A DNA stretch of 64,000 nucleotides from Apoderus coryli (lineage: Eukaryota; Arthropoda; Insecta; Coleoptera; Attelabidae), in the NCBI GenBank assembly GCA_911728435.2, contig OU452199.1, forward strand, positions 39,381,253 to 39,445,252, written 5' to 3'. A program made the translations under genes and the position numbers. Numbering within the stretch: the stretch's first letter is position 1; every line of letters begins with the position of its first letter. The notes beneath the pieces were generated by a model. The model made no database searches and was not told where the DNA came from. It saw only the letters and a program-made list of their open reading frames with translations. Positions 44,450-54,672 of the stretch are shown one piece after another.

Positions 44450-46210
44450 TTGAGACACCCTGTATATAAATAAATTTTATGAGACCATTCTAACAAACTA
44501 AGAAAACTCAAAACTTTACTATTAATTAGGTTTTGCCGTGCCCAAAAATCTTAAAAAATACATTAAAACATTTTTGAGTTCCCTTGTAGCTAAATTGTAT
44601 AACTACAAAACTTAAAAATCCTCTCTGTATATAGTGAAAATATCAAAGAAATGAATTTTTTACTTCCTACATCGATAAATTTATTAAGGGCATTAATAAA
44701 TGAGTGGGAAATGTTTTGAGTTACCCCGTAGATAACCTCTAGGAACTATATAGTTTCACTCTAATGTATTCTTGATTGAAAATAGAAAAAAAAAATAATA
44801 AAAAAGTAACCTATCGTTTATAAGGTTGTGCCGTGTCTAAAAGTCTCAAATAATAAATAGAAACATTTTTGAGTTACCCCATAGATAACCTCTAGGAGCG
44901 TATAGTTTCTCCTTCAAAGAAATCTTGAATTGCAATCTAAAAAAATTATTCAAAATATTACTTTTTTGTCCGTAACAAAATAAAGAAATACATTTTTGAC
45001 TCACCCCGTATATAAATTTAAAGTGTATGCTAAAAATTTCTAAACATTTAAACTGATCTTATATATTAATTTTGAGAGTAAAATTTGAATTTTCTTAGTA
45101 ACTAGATAAAATAAATAATAACTTGAAAAAGTGAATAGTGCTCATCCTGTATAGAAACTTAATAGATTTTTATATTTGGGCTCTCTTTTAAACTGCCATG
45201 AACTAAAATAATTTTTGCTTTTACAGTGAAATTAAAATTTCTCAATAAATTAATACGCAAATAAAAAAAAATAATTTACACACCCTGTATAAATACATTT
45301 AATGAATTTTTATATTTGGGTTCTCTTCTTAAGCTGCCATGAGTCAAAATGATCACAAAAATTTAATTTGTCTTAGTAACTATAATAAAAATTTAAAAAT
45401 GAATTGAGATCACCCTGTATAGAAATACAACCAACTTTTTTGATAGTTGTTTTTCTTTTTTTAAACTGCCCTTTAGAGAAACTAAAAAAATGCAAAAGTT
45501 TTCTATTTATAAGGTTCTGCCGTGCTTAAGTAAATAGAAACATTTTTAAGTTACCTCGTATATAACCTTTAGAAGCTTATAGTTTCACTTCAAATCACTT
45601 TTGAATTGAAATCTAAAAAAATTAAAAAATTACTCAAAATATTACTTTCTTTCCTTAAAAAAATAAAGAAAAACATTTATGACTCACCCCGTATATCAAT
45701 TTAAAGTGCTTATGCTAAAAATTTCTAAACATTTTAAAGTTATTCAATTGCAATCTGAAAAAAAGTGAACAATCAATAACACATTCAAAAATGAACTGTG
45801 ATCACCCTGTGTATAACTACAGCACCTAAAAAAACACCCCTGTATATACTGAAACTCATCAAAAAAATTACATTTTTACTTTAGACAAAATTATTAAGAG
45901 CATCGAAAAGTGTCGTATTACATAGAAGAGGTTATGCAACCATCAATACCATAATGATGTGTTGGAGGTTGCATAAGCATAAGATATTAATATTAATAAT
46001 TTAAAGGTGATTGATTGGGATATCCTGAAAATGTAGAAGTTCTTAATATTTCTATGTTTCACTCTAAAGAATTGCAAAAAAACTAAAATTATTATTATTA
46101 TTAAGGGCATTAATAAATGAGTGGGGAATTTTTTGAGTTACCCCGTAGATAAACTCTAGGAACTATATTTATAGTTTCACCCTAATGTATTCTTAATTTA
46201 AAATATAAAA
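44450..46210. repeat. Degenerate array of caccctgtata-containing units
   Basis: Several blocks recur in direct orientation: gttaccccgtagataacctc near 44722, 44875, 45551 (variant) and 46137; gactcaccccgtatata near 44998 and 45681; atcaccctgtatagaaa near 45405 and 45798. Spacing is irregular (about 140-680 bp). Units resemble repeated single TIRs of the TACAGGGTG type. No gene. Confidence 0.6.
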
Positions 46211-46225
46211 AAACCAAAAAAAAAG

Positions 46226-46340
46226 GTCAATGACCCAGTTTTCAATAATAATAAAAACAGTTCCATGACCCTGTTTTGAACTTGCAACCTTACGATTACC
46301 AGAGTAAACGTTTTCACAATTGGCTAACAGGTATGCCATG
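46226..46340 (-). mobile_element. tRNA-derived SINE, copy 1
   Basis: Minus strand: an anticodon-arm-like ggtaatcgtaaggttgc, a degenerate B-box gcaagttcaaaac, then the tail catggaactgtttttatt and attattgaaa. It shares this order with 48272-48372. Confidence 0.6.
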
Positions 46341-47141
46341 GTTGGTTTTTTAATATGGCCTTTAAATGCAGACGCCCTGAACGTAGGTGGTGAAGGCGGT
46401 AAAAAATCAATATTCGAATGCCAAATGTGTCAACTTGTGTCATTTAAAAACAATTCTGCCAGATTTAGTTCATGTGTATAGTATTAAAATAAAAATACGC
46501 ATACATTAGGAGTTTTTTTGTAGATATAATAATGTTTTAATATTTGTTATATTATTGTGGTTGTTGAATGTAAATATATTCCGTAATGTGTGGATTTGTT
46601 GAGGAAACTGTGGTGGAATATGTTTATGATGAAAATGTCCAAATAAAGTGTGGCATCCGCATATAACAGCGACATCAAGGACAAAGTTCTCTGGCGAGGA
46701 ATTTGCCGACCATACGCATGTGGTGTGGGTTTATCTGGGGTCTTGCTAAATAGGAATAATATTTAATTTAATTGCAGTGGTATGTTATTTTCCAATTCTA
46801 AGTCACCCTTGTATAAATGCAATTTACTTTATATACCTAGACGTAATCCTAGTCTTGTAATTATTTTGTTCTTTATTAATTCCTCTATTCTGCGAAAAGG
46901 GTAAATTGGACGTGGTGACTCATCAAAGGCATTCAACTGCCTAACAAGTAGCATAGAGCGCTTTAATATCGATCTTGTATATCAAAAACATTATGCAATT
47001 TAACATTTACAAAAAGCTTTCATGTTTCGTTTGAAATTTTAATCAATCAACTTGCATAATATTATAGGGAAGTTTTGTTGAAAAAAATTGTGTCATTGTC
47101 TAAGCTAAACTTATCCAACTTTTCGGTTGGAATGACAAATA
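46341..47141. other. Spacer
   Basis: A GC-richer patch at 46640-46740 (for example gacatcaaggacaaagttct) has no supported frame. Nothing else is seen. Confidence 0.3.
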
Positions 47142-47170
47142 CGAGGGTCATTTGATAAGTCCTTGAGTTG
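47142..47170 (+). mobile_element. Solo mariner-type terminal repeat
   Basis: TACGAGGGTCATTTGATAAG resembles the ends of insect mariner elements (gagggt--tt-ataagtc). No partner and no transposase nearby. Confidence 0.45.
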
Positions 47171-47529
47171 TATCTTTAATGGCAACACTGCCCTCGTCAA
47201 CTGCCATGTATCGGTAGACTACTGTAAAAATTTGAGCAAACTACGTCATTAAGTTTAAGTTTGATAGCCATTAAGAGCAGCTAGCGGTTCCTTGGGGTAA
47301 TAAGAAAATATTTGGCTCCAAAATACAATAAAATGATTTGAATATGAATATAAATACAATATATGAACACATACAATAGTATATTGTACAGCGAATATGA
47401 AATTACATATATTTCCTACGAGTATGATCGTTTGCAGCATGAGCCGCAGGCTAGTGGGCGAATAATATTATCATAATAAAAATATCAAACCATTTACAAT
47501 AAATTTTCAAAATACGACCGTTGGTTTTC

Positions 47530-47800
47530 AAACATTTTACAATCCGCTTTACAGCGATAGGTTACTTTTGATTTTTGCCCGCATAATTCTCGACGAAATT
47601 GCGTTTAAAATTCACCAGTTAAGTAGTTAGAACCTATAACTCTTATTAGAACATAATACAGTAATTTGATAAAGGTGTTTGGCGTCATTGATAGAGCGTG
47701 TGCTTCGCACGCGGAAGGTTCTGGGTTCAAATCCCAGCTCTGTCAATATTTTTTTTTTCTAATTTTTGAATAAAGTAGTTAGTTTATTGGAAATAATGAA
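47530..47800 (+). mobile_element. Dispersed repeat with embedded tRNA-like module, copy 2
   Basis: It shares gctttacagcgatagg-, tttttgcccgcataattctc- and accagttaagtagttag-type blocks with 32205-32300 and continues downstream of the tRNA-like part (gagtaaagtagttagttt-like). Confidence 0.65.
47679..47746 (+). mobile_element. tRNA-like module, copy 2
   Basis: TTGGCG at the 5' side pairs with TGTCAA at the 3' side (with G-U pairs), and the T arm (ctgggttcaaatcccag) is perfect. The anticodon stem has a mismatch. A T-rich run follows, as in a Pol III terminator. More complete than copy 1, but the D arm is still poor. Confidence 0.55.
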
Positions 47801-47944
47801 CATAATACAATTATAATTATTATTAAAATTCTGTTTCGTTACGCAGGTCATATATTTTGGATTATATTATATCTTGTCGGGAAAGTTTGTGGAATACTTG
47901 TAGAAATATAATCTTATAGGGTAATTTTGAACCTAGTAAAAATT

Positions 47945-48090
47945 ACTTTGCGTGTCCTGGAGATTTGTTTTGCCGACGACAGCCAAATTGCAATTTCTGA
48001 CTCATTGTATACTGCAACACTTTTATTTATTGAGTTTCACTACACGTGGGCAATTTTTGCTTGAAATAAATCACGAATTAGGTAACTCTA
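47945..48090 (+). pseudogene. Reverse-transcriptase scrap (FADD box)
   Basis: RVLEICFADDSQIAISDSLY resembles the catalytic box of the LINE at 22169 (YYADDSQI). It is followed by frame-shifted, poorly matching sequence. Only about 40 residues. Confidence 0.45.
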
Positions 48091-48271
48091 CAGGGTATAA
48101 ACTAAGTACAAGCGGCCAATAGACTCAGTTACAGTCCTCCAGGCAATAGTTCAACCTTAAAAAGAAATTGAGATCCACGCAAATTCATATCATGACAGTG
48201 CATAATAATTTTTAATGAAATATCTGGTAAAAAGTGTCAGGTAACAATATGTGCAGATCGTCTAGAATTTC

Positions 48272-48372
48272 AATAATAATAAAAATAAAGTTCCATGGCC
48301 CAGATTTGACCTCGCAACCTTACGATTGCCAGGTCTTAACGTTAACACATAGACCAACGGGTGTATAGTGTT
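48272..48372 (-). mobile_element. tRNA-derived SINE, copy 2
   Basis: Minus strand: cctggcaatcgtaaggttgc, then gaggtcaaatctgg (B-box-like), then the tail catggaactttatttttatt and attattgaaa. Same family as 46226-46340. Confidence 0.6.
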
Positions 48373-48410
48373 TCTATAGTTAGTTTAAAATGATATAAAA
48401 AACCTCAACT

Positions 48411-48800
48411 CACCGCCTATTTTAGACATGGGCTTGTTTAACATTTAAGTCTTTTTTTTGTTAAACAAGCTCATTTTAATATAGGCGGTCCCGCTTAAGG
48501 GAGTAGCGGCCCATCTATGTGTTGGTAGTTGTACTTTATGGGGTCAGTGACCTCACAAGCAGTCGATATAGTGAATTGTTGTTCGCTCGGCGTACTACCA
48601 ACGAAAACTAGAGGTCGCCAAACACATTCTTTTACATCTCTGTAACGTGTGGGGTATATACCACATTATTTACGAGAGTTTGGCTGTCACCACTGATGAG
48701 TCGTGGATCGACGAAACGGCCGTCTGGTGAAAGTATAGTGGTTGACAGACAAACTCTCGGAATTTAAGTCTTGGTTTGTTAAACAAGCCCATTGTAAATT
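48411..48800 (+). mobile_element. Hammerhead-bearing repeat unit, partial tandem with inverted end
   Basis: A block containing tttaagtc and gttaaacaagc occurs at 48444-48475 and again at 48763-48794, about 318 bp apart, so slightly more than one unit of a tandem repeat is present. The hammerhead lies just upstream of the second block. To the left, 48414-48443 is an inverted copy of the unit's own start (gggcttgtttaac against gttaaacaagctc). Tandem and inverted partial copies with hammerheads are typical of Penelope-like elements and small retrozymes; no protein is encoded here, so it would be non-autonomous. Confidence 0.7.
48673..48759 (+). ncRNA. Type I hammerhead self-cleaving ribozyme
   Basis: All core elements are present in order. 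Core 1 is CUGAUGA at 48693-48699. Stem II is GUCG/CGAC with loop UGGAU (48700-48712). Core 2 is GAAA at 48713-48716. Stem III is minimal and self-complementary (ACGGCCGU, 48716-48723), giving the cleavage triplet GUC at 48722-48724. Stem I is long: CACCA/UGGUG next to the core, then CUGU/ACAG and a perfect 10-bp CGAGAGUUUG/CAAACUCUCG, with an asymmetric internal loop (48730-48744) suitable for the usual loop contact. Predicted cut after C48724. The very short stem III suggests action as a dimer. Activity is not shown by sequence alone. Confidence 0.88.
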
Positions 48801-49649
48801 TATATTCCGTTCGATTTTTGTTTAGTTACACCATCGGGAAACCATTTTTTAAATTTGTTGGATCGCTAGGACTCGCGGTATATAACATGATTTAATTGTC
48901 AATCATATCAATAGATACACAATTTTAGGTAGATCTATAACCTTGAACTAGACAGGTGAGATTTCTACAATTGTGCACCACATTTTCATTAAATTGGAAA
49001 ATATATAGAGCATAATATCTGGTGGGTTGTCAATTGTAATTGATCATGCAATCTGTTCGTTAAATAAGAATCACTCTTTTTTCCCGTTAATAAATTACCT
49101 AGCGATGACATGGATCTTTAGGAAGATTATTGAGTTTAGTTATTAGGTATAGATTTTTTTTTCGTGTTTTCAGTTACTTAACTAAAAAGGGTTGGTTTAC
49201 TTGAATATAGAGAATGTTTAGAGAACGATGTTTTTTAAAAACGATACTAACCTAACATTATATTAATTAATTAATTTGTTTCTTTATAATATGCAAATTT
49301 AATCACTTTGATTATAATTAAATTCATATATAAATGTAATATGTATAAGCCCTTCTCTACAAAAATAAAACAAAGGTATAACAGATAGTCTTAAAATTTT
49401 GCTTTAAACAAAAAACTTTTCACAAAATGGTGGGTCTCATGTATAACTTAAAATCAGTACTACTCGTACTTCTAATTAATTTTAATTTACTTCTAGTCTG
49501 GATAAATGTTTAATTTCATGTGTTTAAGTAGACCTGGTCGCTATATTTATGTAAAATTCCAAATGATGATGGAATAAGTTCCGAAACATGTTTTGCACTC
49601 TCACCTTACCTACGAGTTGAACATGTACACTGTGTCCAAGATAAGAATG
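48801..49649. other. AT-rich spacer
   Basis: A fragment at 49562 (gatgatggaataagttccga, then aaacatgtt) matches the inner motif of 15949-16561. No gene. Confidence 0.35.
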
Positions 49650-50110
49650 GGATAGCATTGGAATCTTGGAAACAGTTGTAGAATTCAAACTCCTTTTAAA
49701 ATGTGTTTTCAAAAGTAAACTAACAGTAGCTCTTTTCGAGAATTTATGAAAAAACGATTTTATTTTTGACATTATTTTTACAGATATAAAAAAATTAAAA
49801 GCACTTTCGCGTTGTTACTTTTTGAAGAGAATAAGATAGCGTTTACAAATTTTCACTACGACGTTTCGTTTTTGAAAAACCGTCATCAACTTGGTTTTTT
49901 TTAAAAGCGACCCTGGATTTTTTATTGTTAAATTGAAATCCATTTTCAGTGTTTTTGGCTGTTATTTAAAATTATTCAAGAAAAATCTCCATAGTTTGGC
50001 AGTTATTTTGCGTAAAACATTCATCTTTTAATAACTTCAAAAAGCACAAAAATTTCAACTAAATTTAAAAAATCGCGTACAGAATAAAATGTTGTACTGA
50101 GACATACGCG
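49650..50110 (+). repeat. Dispersed repeat, copy 2, with inverted distal block
   Basis: The first part is collinear with 18195-18740. 50010-50110 matches 18838-18960 on the opposite strand (tgtactgagacat against tgcctcagtacaac). Confidence 0.65.
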
Positions 50111-50683
50111 AAAGGAATGAAATTATAATTAAAAATAAACAACGAAAAGTAAGGTTACGTTGTTAAACAGCTGATTCTAATGAGAGCTCATATAACGATC
50201 CTCACAAACTTTCAGTTATTAACGTTTCTTCATGTGCGCATGCTCAGTAATAACGAATACGCTAATTACGTAATAAAAATTTCACAAACTCCCTTTTAAT
50301 TATTTTGAACATAAATTGGAAATTATAGTAAGTAAACCAAAGTGTAGTATTGTTATTATTATTGGAGCAATTTTCCTAGAAAAATCTAGTCCAATTGAGG
50401 AGGATATCCTTGTGAGACTTCGCAGTATATTTTAATGCACTGCTTGGTGATAGATAAACCCCTAACACGCGAAGGTCGTTAGTGACGTAGTCTGCCAACC
50501 AGACAGATATCAGATATATATGAGGTAATATAGACAAAACACCGGAGTTTGATAAAAATGAGAAAATCATTTATCAACTTTAGAATTTAAAGTGGAATAG
50601 AATAATTGGATGTATATTTCAGTGCATGCTTTGACGTCAAGGCTCTAAGTGATTTAAAAGATAATTAAATTGGGTGAAAATAA
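50111..50683. other. AT-rich spacer
   Basis: Nothing recognisable is seen. Confidence 0.3.
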
Positions 50684-50735
50684 ACTGTTGCCTTTGAGGC
50701 ACAAATAGCTCTAAATATTTAAGTGCAAACTTGGT
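50684..50735 (+). repeat. Solo 5' end of the cgaacgcctatg repeat family
   Basis: ctgttgcctttgaggcacaa then atatttaagtgcaaa matches 5189. No modules follow. Confidence 0.6.
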
Positions 50736-50763
50736 GAAGTTATATTTGCAAATAATTTTTTTT

Positions 50764-50870
50764 TAGTTCCTTTATCTCAAGACAATATCGAAATTAAATT
50801 ATAGGCAGTGGCGTACATTTTATTAAGTTGCCCCCCTAACGCCACTGGACTTAATAATTTTGATCTAGTT
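50764..50870 (-). mobile_element. Fragment of the 30305 family with hAT-like mini-element
   Basis: Reverse complement of 30534-30650 (tctcaagacaatatcgaaat). It includes CAGTGGCGTACATTT to CTAACGCCACTG (50816-50847). Confidence 0.55.
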
Positions 50871-50883
50871 TGGGCCATATATA

Positions 50884-53084
50884 TACAGGGTGAACTATCA
50901 CTCAGTACAAAAATTTTAAAGGGAGGTACAGGAAAATAAGATTTAATAGAATCGCCTTTCAAAAAATGTTTATTCAGGCTGAAAATATTTTTTTTGCACA
51001 TCATATTAAACTCCCTTTTGACGACGCCTATGACCGCCTGCCCAACTAAGTTTAAATTAGACATTAGTTTAAAGGTTATAATACAGCGACATGTTGCCAA
51101 GTGTATCGATTTACCGAACATTTAAAGTAAACAATTTATTCAGAAAATGTAGATGATTATGTGACTTCAATCATGCGAAATATTAATTATTATGTTAGCA
51201 CCTACCTTTCGGATATGTGTAACATGCCATAGAATGATTTTCGACCTTCCTGGGTACCGCTTGGTTTTCCTCGTTCAGTCTTCTTATTTAATGTTATGTA
51301 CTCAGCGCGACGACAAGGTGGATCCCCTCTGTCAGGAAAACCCCAAAGGGTAACAAAAAGACACAAATGCAAATAACACTAGCACTTCAAAGCACTACAA
51401 CAGCAAATGTTCAAAGAGGCCACTGTTAACTTCACTTTATTTACGCGCTTAATCACTGAACTTCGGATACGTGCAAAAACATTATTGCGGATTTGTAGAC
51501 GTAACTGCTGTTCATCATCAATCTCGGTTCATAGACAATAGTCTTCATGTAGATCCAAATTATTATTATTTTACATAAATCGTTCATGTTTTACAACAGG
51601 AACTTATTGCTCATCACTCATCACAATAATATTATGTAGGCCGACAACCTATACCGTAAATTATTGTGAAAACGATAATAAATGTCTCAAATTGATTGTT
51701 AAAGTTACGCTGATTCGGCCGGTCACTTTCATCACAAAATTTAAACAAACAATTCATAGATAAGTGTTTATTGAAATAAATAAAAAATACGGTTAATAAT
51801 CTTACGGTATAAACCTGCATTAGAATCTGATAAATATTTTGGGAATTTGTTTTTGCAAAGCAGCAATTTTATTATTAACAAAATCTTTACTGTTAATAGC
51901 AAAAAATAACAACAACCAACTTGTGCATAACTTACATTGACATACAAAAAATATTTGACAGTTCACAATTTCCTGAAAACTAAACCATAAGTGGAGTTCA
52001 CGCCATGACCGATATTAACCAGTTTAACTTTTTGCATTCACGCGACCACGGTTATTGGCGGTTTCACTATGATGACGTCACGAAAAAGACTTTCATGACA
52101 TTATCACAGCTAACATACGCATGTTAGCTGTGACATTATATTTTCATTGCGGTTTCAGGTTTCACAAGACTGCGAACCCATCAGAAACAGTCGGGATTCT
52201 GCGCAAACCAATGATGTGACATGATCACCTACGGCTCATCTCACTTGATTTTTTTTTTTTGTAAAAGGAACGTGAAACTCAACATTGTCATTAGCTAATT
52301 TGCTCTTAATTTTTCACGTAACTAGATTTGGTTTCATGGGCTGTCAGAAACAGTATGGATTCTGCGCATAACGTTGTTAGAATAGAGACGATTTCAGAAG
52401 CCTGTGAAAACAAACCTAGTTAACTGAAAAATGAAGCGCAAATTAGCTAATGATAATGTTCATGAAGGGCTTTGTCGTGACGTCATCATAGTGAAACCGG
52501 CAATAAACGGGGTCGCGTGAATGCAAAAAGTTAAACCGTTTATAACCGGTTATAATCGATAATGGCGTGAATTCGACTTATGTTTTAGTTTTCAGGAAAT
52601 TGTGAACTGTCAAATATCTTTTGTATGTGAATGTAACTTATGCACAAGTTTGTTGTTGTTTGTTGTTATTTTTTGCTATTAAGAGTTCGTTAATAATAAT
52701 ATTGCTACTTTGCAAAAACAAATTCCAAAAATATCAGATTATAATGCAGATTTATACCGTAAGATTATTAACCGTATTTTTTATTTGTTTCAATATGTAA
52801 ACACTTATATCTATGATTTGTTTGTGATGAAAGTGAACGGCGCGGCGGAATTAGCGTAACTTTTTCACAACATTTTACGGTATAGGTTGTAGGCCTACAT
52901 ATTATTATTGTGATGAGTGATGTGCGAGAAGTTTCTGTTGTAAAACATGAACGGTTTATGTAAAATAATAATAATTTGAGTGATTAAGTGCGTAAATAAA
53001 GTGAAGTTAACGGTGGCCTCTTGGAACATTTGGTTCTCTCGCACGTTGTTAAAATTTTTGTACTGAGTGATGGTTCACCCTGTA
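50884..53084. mobile_element. 2.2-kb foldback element with TA duplication
   Basis: TACAGGGTGAACTATCACTC at the left mirrors GAGTGATGGTTCACCCTGTA at the right; TA is on both sides. The arms match strongly between about 51400-52240 and 52290-53035 (for example aagtgaagttaacggtggcc against ggccactgttaacttcactt). The left part 50920-51400 has no counterpart, so the right arm lost about 450 bp. A small perfect palindrome, cacagctaacat-acg-catgt-tagctgtg, lies at 52104-52133. No transposase was recognised; a stretch near 51230-51350 reads RRLNEENQAVPRKVENHSMA on the minus strand and could be a coding relic. Confidence 0.8.
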
Positions 53085-53527
53085 TAAGCTCACTATTTCT
53101 AGTAACAACGCTGCCAAAGTTAAACAAAAAATCGGTAAGGAGATATTTGACTTCATAAAACAAAAATCGTCAATGTTTACTTTTTGATACTCGTATATCG
53201 ATCGATGCAGTGCATAATGAGACACACTGTATGTTTTTTTTTATTAAAATATTGAGAAGAAAATATAAATTTTGCATCAATAGAAAAAAAAAATTATATT
53301 TTCGGTTTAGTAAAAGATGTCGAAAATCAATATTCGCACATCAGTTTCTCCCTTTTTGAGCGACAAAAAAGCAAACTCATCATTTCCATAAAATTGTTAC
53401 CTAATACACTTAGTTGTGAATCATGTTGTGGAATGTGTGTACCTATTAGAAAATTAAAATATTCTGCTTTTCTATTAAGTATACTTAGCACGCAATATGG
53501 CCATTAACGCTTTTATAATGTATATTA
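53085..53527. other. AT-rich spacer
   Basis: gagacacactgtatg at 53220 is a poor solo end. No gene. Confidence 0.3.
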
Positions 53528-53631
53528 TACAGCGAGGACCAAAAGTACCCCCCCCCCTTCTAACTTCTGAACCGCTGGGGGCGCTTTTTTACTTTTTATG
53601 CTCAAAGCATTCTCCAATTTTGAAATCATTT

Positions 53632-53925
53632 GCTTCAGTATGTTTTTTTGCCAACAGTTAAATACTTATTCACACAAATTGTAACTTGTTTGGTAGTTTG
53701 TTCAGGATTAACTACAATTTGGGCTAAAATCTGGATTTTCAAATCGTCCCCAATTTTTGGCCTCCCAAATCTTGGAACATCTTTAACTGAAACAGTTCCT
53801 TGAAAATATGAAACCAGTTTTCTCAAATCTCTGCATATCTCCCGTTCTGGATAGCTTTCATTGAACATACGAACAGCATCGTGGTCACTTCGATTAGCTT
53901 CCCCAAAGCACAGTTAAAGCTGTCA
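53632..53925 (-). pseudogene. Transposase N-terminal domain (DUF4817-like)
   Basis: The minus-strand frame reads GEANRSDHDAVRMFNESYPE, then LRKLVSYFQGTVSVKDVP and RFGRPKIGDD, the standard N-terminal pattern of the insect DDE transposase family, and continues into the second HTH (NPEQTTKQVTI). The DDE domain is missing; the frame ends about 100 bp from the left TIR. Confidence 0.8.
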
Positions 53926-53954
53926 CTGATATGTCAAAAAATGCAGAACTTGTT

Positions 53955-54655
53955 CTTATAGTATAATAACAGTAAGCTTTATTGTCATAAAGAAATACAA
54001 TAACAATAAATAAATCAACAAATCAAATAGAGTAAAACTACAAAAAAAAAACAAGCGCAATATATACAAACAAATAACAATTATATCACAATAAAACATA
54101 ACACATGCACATAGATCGAATCAGACGTCAACGAGAGCAGATGTTTATGCTACAATTAGAGACTACTAAAGTTCCGAAAAGTAGTCCTCAACGGAATAAT
54201 ATCTGTTTTCGAGAAGACCTCGCTTCACAGATCCTCTAAATTTTTTATAATTTAACGGCGAAAAGTGATTACATTTTGCGACTCTCGTAAATAAGACTAC
54301 ACAAAAAATACTTAAGCTATCCGACGAAGCTTCTCGATACTGGTAGAGTAGACGAGTTGTCTGCTGTTGGTCAAATATGAGCGAAACCAGCACAAAGGCA
54401 TACACTTAACACCATAAAACTCAAACTTCCTGAGTAAAATATTGTGATCAACACAATCAAATGTCTTTGAAAAGTCGCATTTGTTGTCATTGAGCTTACC
54501 ACAAACACCTTCAAGAAAAGTAAATATAGCATCTGAAGTATTTCTGGAGCTCTGGAAACCAAACTGTTCAGATGATTATATTATTTCTTTGAAGAAGATC
54601 AAGAAGCCTTTTTTTGAGAAGGTTTTCAATTATTTTCGAAAAGGGAGGTAGGGAC
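53955..54655 (-). pseudogene. Non-LTR retrotransposon with internal deletion
   Basis: Minus strand: LPPFSKIIENLLKKRLLDLL, SEQFGFQSSRNTSDAIFTF, DFSKTFDCVDHNILLRKF (reverse transcriptase), then a jump to the C-terminus, LNYKKFRGSVKRGLLENRYY followed by SVEDYFSEL and stop. The catalytic YADD region is deleted. The 3' end has gacaataaagctta and a short tail, like 61235-61258. It resembles the C-terminus at 60027 (LLEKAYYSLEDYF). Confidence 0.85.
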
Positions 54656-54672
54656 TTTTGGTCCTCATTGTA

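Larger units (their letters stand above)
53528..54672. mobile_element. TIR element (TACAGCGAGGACC) with transposase N-terminus and nested LINE
   Basis: TACAGCGAGGACCAAAAGTA is mirrored by ACTTTTGGTCCTCATTGTA at 54654-54672. The left end is preceded by TA. Inside are a minus-strand transposase N-terminus (53632-53925) and a minus-strand LINE (53955-54655). The same end type occurs alone at 40586. Confidence 0.75.

Noticed and set aside
53520..53560. Run of ten C as a functional element
   Set aside because: Homopolymer beside a transposon end; it could be a sequencing or slippage artefact.
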